DNA of 64,000 nt from Beroe forskalii. Lineage: Eukaryota > Ctenophora > Nuda > Beroida > Beroidae. Under the pieces are notes generated by a model. The model did no database searches, was not told the DNA's origin, and saw only the letters and a list, made by a program, of their open reading frames with translations. Location: positions 125,540 to 189,539 of the forward strand of contig WFMF01000336.1 in NCBI GenBank assembly GCA_011033025.1, in the 5' to 3' direction. Made by a program: the position numbers and the translations under genes. Shown piece after piece: positions 30,028 to 45,000 of the stretch (position 1 is its first letter; every line of letters begins with the position of its first letter).

Positions 30028-33000
30028 GTAAATCGAGAGTTTGTAATGTTCAAAGTTTGAATTTTTGTGAAAGTAACGCTAATTGATGCTTATGATTCCA
30101 TCAAGTAGTTTTCATGGATGCATAATATCATGATCATAGCCGCACATTCGTTTTTCAAAAAATGAAAATGAAAGATATTAAATTTAAAGCAGGAAGATCA
30201 TAAATATTATGCACTTTGCCACACTTCATACACATCAGTCCAATGGAGCTGAGATTGAAAGAAATATTAGATCTACATTTGAACAGATATGCCTATAACT
30301 CTATATCAGGTCTCTTATCAGCAAATGTTTTCAACCCTCTTCAACCTTCACCGCCATTTGCACCGCTCACTTATATTACGACGTAATATCAGCACCTTCA
30401 GCTGATTATGATATCCACATGTTATTCTCAAGAATCAGTCAAATGTTTTAACATTGTATCCTGTTAAAACGGTATTTTTGCCAACAAATGTTTGTTTTCA
30501 GTGAACGGGAGGGGCTGTACCATCAACTTCCTTGGCTGCTACAGAGACGTCGGCGACGACAGAGCTATTTCTCATTTTAAAATGTTAACGCAGAGATCAA
30601 CCGAAGCAGTGAGAGAGTGTCGTGATTATGCGCTGGACAATGGCTGGCTGGTCTTCGCAGTACAGAATAGCAATGAGTGCTGGACGGCGGAGAATGCTGG
30701 TGATACGTATGCTAAGCACGGAACAGGCGATACTTGTGGTGGCTGGACCGGAGGGGTATATGGAAATGATGTGTACGAAGCCATCTGCGCAAGTGAGATG
30801 CTCTGCACGCAATACACATTTCCACTTTCTAGATAGCAATGAAACAGATTACAAAGACATCTACTACTCTACTATAGCATTCTATTCCAAGACTAGTCGA
30901 TGACGTTACTTTTAATCAATCTATCATTATACTATTATATTATACTTGTTATTGATTGAAAATATAATGGTAAGATGGTACAAGTTATTTAATATCCCTG
31001 CCGCATGCTTATCGCTAATTTGATATCTTATTAGGTACCACCTACGAAGTAACAGTCGCCTTAGATCAATCCTATGATAGTTACAGTACAAGTAACGATG
31101 TTTCTGTCGCTTTCAAAGGACCCTGGGGGATGACCAAAGAGGCAAACAATTTTCAATGGTCTATGGTATCCTTTCAACGTTGCTTCCGTGGTCCTCCGGG
31201 ACATTGGTGCCTTAAACCTAGAAGTGATCATGCAGTTACATGATACGGATGGGGTTGCTATGGATTATGTGAGTCAAATCGTTAAGTAGTAGCTATTTAA
31301 TTTCGACGTCGCGTTAAAATGTTGAAAAGTAAGAATTTTATGAGAATTTGATGTGAATTTTAAGGTTGGAAATTTATGGTATATAGTAGGAATTTAGGAT
31401 GAGAATTATTAACCTCTATGAACTATATGCCAGATAAGGGTAACGAAAGGGGGGACAGCTAGAGTACCGGACCGTTTCTCTCAAGGGTGGAGATCCCTGG
31501 CTTGATGATAATACTAGCAAGGGTTATAAACTGAAGAGGGCCTTCGCATGTGAGTTGATTCTTGGAATAGCTAAGTTACTTTAGGACTCCTAAATGGAGT
31601 GGACAATGGGTCACGCCATGTTACGACGGACTGTCGAGGCAAGTTACACTCGCAGTTGTTCCACTGATGGAATCTATTCCTCTAAGAAAACATTATAAAT
31701 AAAACATAATAAAACATAGTAAATCAAATTGGTGGACGATAGATATTTGAATTTTTGGTCATCGATATTGTAGTTATATTGCTGGCCAGACAAAAACAAT
31801 GTTATTTCATCGCCCAGCAACATGACATAATTCCCACTTCCGTTTCATAAAAAGTGAACATTTTGATGGTATGTTTGCCCTGCAGTGCATCCGATGGGGT
31901 GCTACTCGAAGGAAGATGATCCGCTGGGTTTACAGTACCGAGGCATGGGCAGCATCACGATGTCCGGAGCTACCTGTCAGAAGTGGTCCTCCCAAACACC
32001 CAACCAGCATTCCTACAGCCCCAGCGAACAGTGAGTTGGATAAGCGCAGGACCTAGAGTGTATAATAGGGTGTATTGTAACAAATAGGGGAGTGTAGTTA
32101 GGAATCAGATCACAATCCCGTGATTTCGCTATTTCGAGACCGAAATGCGTTTCTTTTTTCCTAGATATTAAGCCTTGTTGCAGCAGAACGACAATGATAA
32201 ACCCCAATAATATGATAACAATTCGTATTTCGTGGACGAAAATTCCTCCAGATTTTCTAAAGTTGTCACCCCTTTTCCAGGCTTGCAAGTAAGGGCATAG
32301 GAGATCACAACCACTGTAGGAACCCAGACAGTGGCCCTGAGAGGTACCGGAAGAAAGGGCCGTGGTGCTACAGCAGCCGTGGAGTCAATCCTCAGTGGGA
32401 GTACTGTGGAATACCAGAATGCGGTAAGTTCTCATCACGCAAATACTGTCAGTTTACTGTGGAATACCAGAATGCGGTAAGTTCTCATCACGCAAATACT
32501 GTCAGTTTATTGTGGAATACCAGAATGCGGTAAGTTCTCATCACGCAAATACTGTCAGTTTACTACCAGGAGTTCTCATACCAGAATGCGGAATACCAGA
32601 ATGGTAAGTTCTCATCGCAAATACTGTCAGTTTACTGTGGAATACCAGAATGCGGTAAGTTCTCATCACGCAAATACTGTCAGTTTACTGTGGAATACCA
32701 GAATGCGGTAAGTTCTCATCACGCAAATACTGTCAGTTTATTGTGGAATACCAGAATGCGGTAAGTTCTCATCACGCAAATACTGTCAGTTTACTGTGGA
32801 ATACCAGAATGCGGTAAGTTCTCATCACGCAAATACTGTCAGTTTACTGTGGAATACCAGAATGCGGTAAGTTCTCATCACGCAAATACTGTCAGTTTAC
32901 TGTGGAATACCAGAATGCTCTAATCGTTAATAATCTGAACGACATAATTTAAGCTTTGAACACTCCGACAGTGCCAAAGGAAGACTGCTACGACGCAGAC

Positions 33001-36000
33001 AATGACCCTGATGGTCTGAAATATAGAGGGGAGACGAGTGTCACGATGACTGGATTACGTTGTCAGAGATGGGATGAAAGTTCTCCTAACGATAGAACCT
33101 ATGCCCCAACGTAAGATTAAATCGAAGCACTTATCAACTTGAAACTTTCAGAACATGAAATGTGGACTCCACACTCCATGTACTGAAGCTGAAAGTTGAT
33201 AGGTACTTCTATAATACCGCCCTAGATAACTTCGAAGTTTTTCATGACGTCATGTTCTCGGCCAATACATACTTATTGCGCCGAGTTTAGTTGATGAATG
33301 GTCGCAATTTATAATAAGGGTTTCTACATAACGCTACTTTAAGATAAAATTTGAGGGCTCCATACAACCATTAATAGTTCAAATGCCGGTTTCCTGAGGG
33401 CAACAATTGCTCACTGCTCGAGCCTAAAAACGTTCTTGGGCGTCGCCGTTGATCTTATCTCAACTTGAATAACGAGCTGCGTTTCAGGCTTGATTCTCGC
33501 CGTCATCAAGGATTAGGAGAACACAACTTCTGCAGAAATCCCAGTGAAAACTCGGGAGGCCCGTGGTGCTACAATGGCGAGGGTACAGTGCCAAGATGGG
33601 AATACTGCAATATACCGGAATGTGGTAAGTGGAGGAAATATGACACCAACACATTTAGGAGTATTTGACTCCAGTAACTGACACCAGAATGGGACACCAG
33701 CACTTGGTCAATGGTTAGATTGGAGGTGATATCTCAGTGTCAATCCCACTAATACCAGTGAGAGTACTGCAGAATGTCAGATCGTCACGTACGTTCCCCA
33801 GAAATAGCCAAATATCGATTCAACGTATTGACAACAATAGAATTTTCAATGAATGATATAACTGATACAGACAGCGAACTTTTATACAGCACCTAAGGAA
33901 GAATGCTACGACAGAGCTGAGGATCCTTTAGGTCGGCAGTACAGAGGACATATAAGCGTCACGATATCCGGACTTCTTTGCCAGAGATGGGATGAAAAAA
34001 CGCCAAACGGACACGGATTTGACGACTTGAGGTGAAATTATATCAGATAAATAAATCAGATAAATAAATCGGATTGTAAATCAAAATAGCTATAGCGACA
34101 GACATTATATTTTGCCATACCTTCGCATGATAACGTTTTACTGAAAACTGTTAATAATAATTGCAGTTCGAATGGACTGGGAGAGCACAATTACTGCCGG
34201 AATCCTGGCGTCGGCGCAGGAGGGCCTTGGTGCTACAACGGCCAAAGCACGGAGCCAAAATGGGAATACTGCAGAGTCCCAGACTGTGGTTAGTTGGATA
34301 GAGTTTAATTAACCCTCTAAAACACGATAAGAAGTGGAAGAAGCATTACTGCATTACTGTTACATGCACTTTTAAATAGGTGACCCTATTTCGGCTATAT
34401 TCTCAATAAAAAATAGTTCATGTTCCATTAAGTGTGAAATAAACAGCAGTGAGGGACGCTTGTTAACCCACCTGTAACCGGTAATTTGCAGTGAAAACAA
34501 ACAATGAGGTGGGGTGCTATGACGCGGAATTAGACCCCAAGGGACTCCAGTACCGAGGAAACAAGAAGACAATGAAAGCAGGGCACTTCTGCCAAGCGTG
34601 GACAAAACAATATCCTAACACACACTCAAGAACATACACAGGGTAAATTTTAGATTTAACCTTTCCCTCGAAAAACCAACATCTAAATCTTGTGGTTTTG
34701 GTCCATCTTAGCGTTTGGGTCTTGGTTAAATAGTGTCTTTCATCCGAATTTAATGCATTAATCGTGTCAATCAACAATTCGGCCTGCGGCCTCATTGTTA
34801 ATTGCACTGATTAATGCATACAATCCGGATGATAAACCCTTTATTTTATTACACTGGGGCCTTATTACGGTAGTGAACTGAGAAATGTAATTTTCAAAAT
34901 ATCATATGAATTGTGCCGGCTTGGTCACGTGAGCTTTCAAGTGACTTGGGACAGCTACTGGAAAACCTATTGATTTGAAACACAATTCCATGAACTGGAC
35001 GTTTCAAGTCTTCAGGAGTTTTGGTCTATGCCCTAGGTCAGTTCAACTGCGTCGGGTTTATATTGTTCTTCTCAGGTATCCAAACAAAGGAATTGGTCCG
35101 CATAACTTCTGTCGGAACCCCGACCAAGAGTCTTTACCTTGGTGCTACAATTCAGAGGGGACTTCTCCAAGATGGCAATACTGTGACATACCAAAATGCG
35201 GTAATATACTCTGAGAACAATACGCTGCAACCGAACAGCATGTTATTGTTCGTGTAACATCATAAAAAGAATGAAGTTGTTGAAAAATAACAAATCTAAC
35301 GTATCCGTTCTTTCCATGTGATTATAACACGTATCATGTTCAGGATATGTTGATTGTTGCTTCACTAATAAAACTTCCCTCCCCAGGAGAAGTTTGGTGC
35401 TACGACAAGACAGCAGACCCCCGGAGGCTGGGGTACCGGGGTCGAGCTAGGACCACCTCGGGGGGCCTCCCCTGTCAGAAGTGGGCTGATCAGTACCCCC
35501 GAGCCCACGAGCACACCCCGCAAACGTGCGTTTATTCAATGGAATTCAGAATATTTTACATAATATGATGTCTTGCCTTTTGATAATCAAAGAAGACTTA
35601 TCGGTTATCCTTCCAGCTTCCAGCGGGAACTTATAATTTCTAAAAGAAACTTCTAATTTCTAATTATTGAGAAATCCACTCTACCTTACACACCATGATA
35701 ATTACGATATCTCAGCCCCCAACTACTCCCCCCTTACAGGTACCCCTTGGCTGGGCTGGAGGAGAACTACTGCCGCAACCCGGGAGGAGAGAGGCTGAGA
35801 CCGTGGTGTTACGTGGTGGGAGGAGTTGACGATCCTGTGACGGACTACTGCGATGTCCCTTCCTGTCGTGAGTTATATAAGCGACATTTTAGTCGACATT
35901 TTAGTCGACATTTTAATCGGAATTTTAATCAAAATTTGGAGGCAGTCAAAAGTAGAACAACCATTGAGTCGTCAACACAATCAGGAGAAAAGAATACAGA

Positions 36001-39000
36001 ATATTGATTGCGATGCAACCAAGCAATCCAAAAACTTTATAAAACTACGGATTACGGAACTATCGGGATTAAGATTTTAATGTTGAGGAATTCCTGAATC
36101 TTGCTTTTCCATTAGTAAATTTTGATTGTTGCGCATATCAAACTATGTTCCCCTCTCATCAGGTGGATCATGTCCAGCAGAGCTCCCCTTCGTCTTTAAC
36201 AACGGTCGCTCCTGCTGCTCCCACGGAGCTGAGACATTCGACATTGACCAGGGAGAGGTGTGTGATGGGGGAAGCATTTCCTTTGAGAGCAAGTGCTGTG
36301 GTGGGGAGACTGCGGCGTGTTCCAGTGGGCTCTGCTCTGACCACTCCCAAGTCTTTTCAGGTAGGTGGGCCGATGGGAAGAGATCAGTATTTTATATTCG
36401 TGAATTAGTGTTTGGACAACATGTATTTTCAGAAAATCAATCTGATCAGAATGGCATTACTAAATTGTTACCAGCACCACCCAACACTTGGTATTGTCTT
36501 CTCAGTTTGGCAGGCGGCCAGTGCAGACTACCGGCAGTACAACTTGGACACCCATCCTCTACAAATCCTAAGCAATTCTCCCTTCAAAATAGAGCTTGTA
36601 CGTGACAGAAACCCAATCTACTTGATTATCTACCCAGTGGAGAAAACATTTCATCTCGAATGGTGCACATATCCCTTCTCTCTTATCAATGTCCCTGACG
36701 CTGCAGTTAAGGTTCGAGTATCTAACAGACTTCATAAATCATAATATGAGCATATAGTAGCTTTATAGCTTAATAGAATGTACATTTTTAGTGGATGGTT
36801 GGGATTAGGGAATACTGGATTTGTACTCGTTAAAAGAATTGACTATATTGATAACATTGCATCGCCTGCATTGCAAACGAGGTAGTTGCTGAATATCCGC
36901 TATAATCCGTCCTATAAACGCAGGTGTGGACAGTAACGAAAGGGAAGCTATTCCTCATCATCCATTGTAACGAGGTGGAGGTCGCTAGACTGAGTTACTA
37001 CAGCACAGGGAAGTCAGAATGTGTGCTGCATTGGAGGCAAGATGAGTGGGATCAAATGAGAGTGGAGAGAGTAAACGATGAGGATGATGAGACGATCTAC
37101 ATCAGAACCAAACCAGGTTATTTTGCTACTCTTGGCGTTTTGCCAAATAGGCCTCATTTCGGAGGGACGCTGTCAAAGAGCGTAAAAATGGTGAATTTGC
37201 CACATTTCATGTCAATTTACAGGGAACATTCATCAATTTTTTCAGCTATTCGGTTTGAAAAGATCCAGCCAACATCCACAACGTCAACTGAAGCAGACTC
37301 AGAAAGTCATGGAGCTAGTAATGTTATAGATAGTAACCCGGCTACTTTCTTCCAGTCAGTCCTACAGGTGAGTCACTGATTGTTTATTTGATATAAGGGC
37401 AACCTTTCTCCAGAGCTGAGAGATGGCGAAACTGCAATGAGAACATTGATTAAATTTATAAAAAAACAAAAAAAAAGAGCAGACAAGCAATGTTGGTTGT
37501 TCAAATAGCACTAATCGTCTTCAGTCGATCCAAATACCCCAGATTGCCCCACGGATCACGCTGAACCTGGGTTCACCGCACGTCATCGGATGGGTGGCAA
37601 TACTGAACAGAGCCGACCCAGAGTGCACAGCCGACTGCTTCCAAAGACTGGAGAAGACACAGGTTGACCTGGCTGTCTCGAGCATCCTCTCCAAAACATG
37701 CGGGTCCATCACGGGTCAGTGGAGTACGACTGATTGATTGCCTAGGATAGTATCAGTTTTGTCCGAGATTTTATTCCAATTTAAACATTGAACGATGCTA
37801 TGTGTCAATGTTCATTGTTCAAAGATCAGTAATTGCTGGGTTACCTTAGTGATAGGTTTACGTAGGACAGTCTGATTCCTTATCATTCCACCCAACGTCT
37901 CTTACAGGTGTAGAATCTGACAAAGTCACGTATGCAGTGAGTTGTGGGAATGAGGAGGCAACTGAGGTCCGACTAACTGATACAGACTCCTTCGCGACTA
38001 CCATGAGCATCGCTGAAGTCACCATCTACGGAGCTCCTAAAGATGGTAAGTTTGTGATGTTCTTGTTATAGGACAAAATTTCACAAGTTGCATCAAATAG
38101 TTTATTTCGCATCTTATCAACGCTTATTCACAATCTTTTCCCCAAATTTCTCGTCACCCTCAGGGAGATACCACATGGCGGAGATAGAGTCAGTTGATTC
38201 TACGCAGACAGAAGATGGCTTCCCTGTAACTAACATCAACGATGATAACATAGTCACACACGTGACATGTGTTGCCATAGCAGACTCCCCATCCTGGGTC
38301 AAGGTAACCATGGCAACGGAACATAATGAGTAGATAGAACAACATTGGAACGATCGCAGAGCATAGCCAATCATCAATATCATCCATGTGCGACAATTCA
38401 GTCACTCATAGATAACCTTGTATTTTCTTATCACATGACCTCCATACAATATGTTCATCCTTCACACTCAGCTGCTGACGACGATTATCACATGATTTTC
38501 GAACTTTCTCGCATTATTGAACGTTTTCAACAACCCTACTAAACACATTACCTCCAAGTAATAAACACAATACCTCCAGGTAACTCTGGCAAGAGAGATG
38601 AGTATAGGGTGGGTGGAGGTGGTGCAGGACGTTGGGTGTGGATATGGTTCTTCCTGCTCTCTGCTCGGAGTTCAGATAGATGTGGTGTCAGAAGATGACG
38701 TTCTGCTCAAGACTTGCGGCAGATTTCAAGGTAAGTGGGGCGGAGTCATCTTTTGTTGCAGTGCTTGGTAACATCACATGAGTCAAGACCGACGGATTAC
38801 TCATACGCGAATTATAGTAGAAGAATAAGTTCAGAAGACTCATGTAAGTGTGTGTGTTTCAAGTGTTGACATAAATTCTGCAACTCTGAAGCTGAACTAG
38901 TCCTGAAGATTTTGAAGATTAGAATGGAGGAGTGAAAATGATAGACGAACTGTAGTGAATTCATACATCCAATGATTCAACATTCTTTATCTTATCATTC

Positions 39001-42000
39001 TCTTATCATTTACAGCCTCTGGTCCATCAGAAGAAAGCATACCAGCCACTAAAGTTGGTTAGTGCGAGTATGAAGACTACTCATGGTAGTTATCTAGCAA
39101 GCAACCTTATTGATGGTAATCCATCTACCATGGGACACACAGAAGATGGACAAGCTGCAGCAACGTGGTTACGAGTTCGGCTTGAAGCAACATCGCAAAT
39201 CCAAAGGATTGTGATTTACAATCGTGACGGTTGTTGTAAAAATAGAATAGTGGGAGTGTTAGTCTATGTGAAACTAGACGAAAAAGACGTGATGTTTTGC
39301 GAGAAAATCCCCTTGGAGGCTGACAGTTATGAGATTCCGTGTATAGCAGAGGGGAACGTTGTGGAGTTACGGACAGAAGGACCAGGAGCAGATCAGAATA
39401 TCGGAGAGATAGAAGTGCTGGGATTAGCTATTCCAGGTGAGAGGCCATGCTTATATAAGGGAAATAATCTCATGTGATGAATATCCAGGACATGAGAGTA
39501 TACCTGAAAATTGTAATTACCATACTGTGATTTGAAAATAAGGATGATATAAATAAGGGTATCCGGTGCAAAGCGAAAACTATTTATAGAACCCTCTGAC
39601 GTAAGAAGTTTTTATCGGTGTCTATAATACATCGAAATTAGAAGCTTAGGCAAATATCCAGTTCGGATCGACATGGGTTTAGAATCTCGCCTTTCGGGCT
39701 ACGGCTCTAAATCGGATACACCCTTCGTGTCCGTATTTTATATCTTCTGTCAGTGAAACATCAATAAGCCAATAAGGAATAAGAACCGGACTGACGGTTC
39801 TAGGGCAGTGCACCATCCACTACATACCAAAAACTTGACTAACACTTCACTTGTGGCAGGTGCCTTGCTGAACATTTGGGACCCAGCCACCCGATACTTC
39901 GGAATGAGTTGTGGATGGGAGTCAGGGAAGATAATCAAGTTCACGGCAACAGATCGAGAGTTCATCTTGAGGATCGCAGAAGTCACCATATACGGAGACA
40001 AGGCTCAAGGTAACTAAATGCAGATAGCATCAAAATTCAAGTAAAACAGCATCAAAAATCTAACAAGTCATCATCCAACCGCTTGAAACAAATAAATAGT
40101 TCATAGAATCCAATTATTTTACGAAAAATAGAAGAATAATCTCATTTCACGCCATCTACACTTTGTAACCGAGACCATTTCACCCTGCACTCCCTCAGTG
40201 ATGCTTCCAAGTCTGGTTGAGGATGGGACAGCATCAGGGAGTCCAGGGACAGCAGCGGACCACCCCTGACCTGGTGCTCGACGGAGACCCGGACACATTC
40301 TACTACGCAGATCCCAGCCAGGGAGAGCCACCCTGGCTCGAAGTATCGCTGGGGGCAGCGCACAAAGTAGGACTTGTGGAGGTAAGGGGCGGTGAAGAAT
40401 GGTCATGTTTATGATATGTCAAGGCAGTGTTTGATGTCTTAGCCACTCGTTGATCTTATTAGTTATAAGTCGCTTATTATTAATTTGTGGTTCTGCCACA
40501 AAGCATATATTACCATTTCGATGCAGATAGCATCTTTTCTGAGTCTCACTCGATCTGGCATTTGTCCAATTCTAGGTGGTTAAAAGAAAGGACGAGGGGA
40601 ACTGCGTACACCAAAGGTGCTCGGGGTACCTTGAGAACACTCGAGTGGAGGTGAAGAATGGTGGAACTGTGGCACGATCCTGTGGCTACATTACGGGTAG
40701 GTAGTAGGAAATGGATGGCTACATTCCAGGTGGGAGATGGGTGGCTACATTACGGGTAGGTACAGGATGGCTACCCAGTACGTTCTACTGATAATGAATC
40801 AAACTACTTGATACAGTTTAATTATAGCTGACACCCGAGCAGTCTTAATGTCATGTTCTCACAGGTATAACTGACAGTCAAGCGGTGTACAGCGTGTTTT
40901 GTCAGTATGCTACTGGAGATGCCCTCCTCCTAACAGACTCAGACACCGGTCCCATGAACATCGCAGATATTAGGATCTACGGTCAGATAGAAGTCAAAGG
41001 TATGCAGAGAGAGATCATAAGATATCTATCATTCCATGAATTACAATATGAGAATAATCGGAGCTGAAAAACATGAATCGAGAAACGATGGAAGTTTCAG
41101 AGAATAATTAAAAGATTAAAAATAAACACATCTTAATAAAGTAGGACGAATGATTATATTTTGGAAACACAAACTTCGTCCCAATCTAACCACTAACGAC
41201 TATTGACACCAACAAATATTTCTCAGAAGACGTAGACCAACTAACGTCAGAAGATACCAAAGTCACAGCTCCTGAACCCAAGACCAGCCCTGAAGTCTTC
41301 AGTACTTCCAACATGTTCGACGGGGACACGAGCACCTTCTACACGACTACTGCTAAGCCCTCGGATGGCAGTCCCTTCAGAATCCATGTGGAACTGGGAG
41401 AAATGAGCTCGGTGTACATGATCCGAATTTAGCAACAGGATACGAGGGTCATATGCATGTGATGAGAGTTGCAAGAGGAAACTGGAGGACACGTTTGTCA
41501 AGGTGTACCAAGATGACACACTAGTGCGGGTCTGCGGTATCATAGCAGGTATGGCATAATATCTTATGGCACGGTATTTTTACATACTACGGTATGACAT
41601 AGTATTGATTGGTTTGCATTCCAAGACATATTTCGCCATGAATTCCTTAAATGTGAGAATATGTCCAAAGTTTGCAGGTCTGTTCAATGCAATCGCACAA
41701 GTTACAGTTACACCATTATTCCCTAACCCAGGTATAGATGTCTCTGTGTTTCGGTACGAGGCTAACTGTAGGGGCGTGGAAGGAGACAGTGTGGAATTAA
41801 CTAACGATGGAGATAAATTTAACATTGCTGAACTAGAGGTCTACGGGGAGCCAGCTAAAGGTAATCACTCAAAAGTGATACTGCTGTCTGCACAACCATA
41901 TTGTCATTAATCTGAGTTGGCATCATGAATTATCAGTTAGTCCCAAAAGCCGCAAATCAAATATTTTAAAATCCAATGTAAGAGTCTTTTCAACTATAGT

Positions 42001-45000
42001 GTATGAGTACAGACTGATGCAACCAAATGGTGCTCCCCATCTACTAAACTAATTAACTAACTAAATGATGTGCTCTGCACTCTACTCTACTTAACTAACT
42101 TACTCAATTGATGTGTACTCTGCTATCTAACTAACTAATTGCCGTGTACTCTACTAACTAACTAACTAATTGCCGTGTACTCTACTTAACTAACTAAATT
42201 GCCGTGTACTCTACTAACTAACTAACTAAATTGATGTGTACTCTACTAACTAACTAACTAAATTGATGTGTACTCTACTAACTAACTAACTAAATTGATG
42301 TGTACTCTACTAACTAACTAACTAAATTGATGTGTACTCTACTAACTAACTAACTAAATTGCCGTGTACTCTACTAACTAACTAACTAAATTGATGCAGA
42401 TGTGTACTCTACTAACTAACTGACGTGTATTCCACTATCTAACTAAACTTTCCCAGGAAAGTGCTCGGACCTGCCTGAGGAGACCCCCCATCTCGTAGCA
42501 GGAGGTAGCACCGTGTTTCCCGTGCCCCACGGTACCCCCGTTCTAGTGGAGTGTGAGACTGGGTATACTCTGCAGGGGAGGCTGTCATTACTTGTGACGA
42601 GGAGAGATACTACGGGGATACCATACCCTCGTGCGAGCAAGGTAAGATACATGATACCCTCGTGTGAAGAAGGTAGGATACATGATACCCTCGTGTGAGG
42701 TTAAATAATAGATACATGATACCCTCGTGTGAAGAAGGTAGGATACATGATACCCTCGTGTGAAGAAGGTAGGATACATGATACCCTCTTGCCAACGCGA
42801 CTTTGCTGTTTTGTTTTCACGAGTTTCCTGGCAAGTTTTGGCAAAGTTATGCTTTTCGCTCGAACTGAGTAAATTAAAATTTGAGAATATGAGTGGAACC
42901 CTTCGCTTTATCAGAAAATCTGAGAAAAATAATTATATATCATCCCATTGGTCTTCCTCTGGATCCATCGGACTGATCTCCACAGTAGAATTACCAGAAA
43001 TGTCCCACAGATAAGTGCGAGGGATTGCCCGTGGTTCCCGAGCAGGGTGACGAACCAGTCACCCCGGACACACTGGGACCACTCTCCACCAGCACTGAGT
43101 TCCCAGTACCATTCGGCACCACAGTAACAGTCTCCTGTGAAGACGCGGGGTTCACTGTGCACGGAGATGCGGTCATTACCTGTCTCAAGGACACGGGGTA
43201 CTCAGTGGAGAACGATCTGCCTACTTGCAAACCCGGTGAGTGGATGTTGTGTCATTTGCAAAGTTGATTGAAAACTCTCATATCAGACCTATAAAAGATT
43301 AAAAGGTACAGGTAGGTAGTTGTGCTTCCCAAGATGTGCTGTTCCATACGATAAGACGCCTCAAATTTAACTTTCGTCTGAGGAGTAACAGTCCCGCTTT
43401 GGCCGATTTGAAAGCATATTAAATAAATTAAATGATAGATTGCCTATAGCCACACATGCACCTTTATCACTAACACTATACAGTATTTTTTCCAAAAACC
43501 AAAAAGGATTTGGTTGTGGTGGTCCGCGGCGGTTTTAAGGCGTTCTTCACGGTAAAACCCATGTTATGGAATAGAACGCGACGGTTAAAACTGCTGCAAC
43601 GTCACTTCAAAATGTACAGCTTTCACGAAACTATTATGCTTCGAAAAAGTGCCGTTGCGGCAGTTTTAACCGTCGCGTTCTATTCCATATCATGGGTTTT
43701 ACCGTGAAGAACGCCTTAAAACCGCCGCGGACCACCACAACCAAATCCTTTTTGGTTTTTGGAAAAATATCATCCTTTTTCTTTGCTCAGATATTGAAAT
43801 TTGGCGTCAAATCGCGCGTACAAAATTAGCGTTACCTAGCATTACTGATGACGTCACAATTACGTCATAAAATTAGATGAGCTATCTGAGACCCATTCAT
43901 TAGCACACTTGGGACTATGACCGACAACATATCCAAAGATGAAGTTCTGGGATGGTCCCGTTCTCTCTAACTCATCCTTACCGTTTTAGCTATTTTTTGC
44001 GATCTTTTCGTGTCAAAGTGTTTCAAACAATTGCAAATATCTCAATGATGCCGGAGGCCCGGAACTTTTCGACCCCATTTTTGGAAAGTAAATTAAATTT
44101 CCTTTCTGCATTATCATAAGCATTTTTACCTATCTCAAAAGCTTCATGCCGAAAAATTGCGCTGAAAAACGCCAATTTTCGGGAAATCAAAATATGAAAT
44201 TCACGACTTTGTGACGTCATCAAAATGACGTAAGATGCTTTTCAAGGGCAATTTTCGCAAGTTCTATCTTTCTACTTTCCAACGCTGGGTCGATGAACTC
44301 TGTATCTTTTACGGTTCTCGAGATATGGCTTTTTAACGAGGGTACACTTTTCGCCTAAAAATGTTCTCTATTGGTATGTTATTGTCTTAACCCTTTTTAA
44401 CAAGAACAGCCTCAATTTTGGCGATTTCAAGTTGTAATAACTCAGCCATTTTTGAATGAATTGATCTCAAATTTGAAACTCCGAGCGCGCGCACAGCGAA
44501 GGCGCGAAAACTCAATTTTCAGTCGATTTGATCGTCGGGAAGGTTCCGTAAAAAATTTTGAAATTTGGCGAATCCACAAAAACATATATATGGGGGCTGG
44601 CAAGCGCAGCGATGCGTACGCATCGCGTGTACGATTTCAGTGCGAATAAGTTGTCATAATTTGGGCATCTTTTATCCAATCGATCTGAAATTTTGACAGT
44701 TGCACCTTTGACCCTCAAACATGCGACGTATCGATTTTGTTGGAAATCCAATAACGGGAAATTGCCCAAATTTCTTCGTGAAATGTGGGGAAATACATGA
44801 GATTTCTCTCGTTAGAAACGCCGTCCAATGCTCGCCCTCGGACCCTTCGGGTCCTCGGGCTCGCAGCTCGGGCCTTCGGCCCTCGCACTGTTAGGTTCGC
44901 CGTCCAATGCTCGCCCTCGGGCCCTTCGGGCCCTCGGGCTCGCAAACCGCCGCGGGGGGCTTGCCAGCCCCCTGATAAATTCTCTGAAGTTTGCACCTCT

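Noticed and set aside
36126-36605. 159-codon frame running past the Cys-rich exon
   Set aside because: The first part is the exon; the rest crosses an intron in the wrong frame for the FAMeT-like exon.
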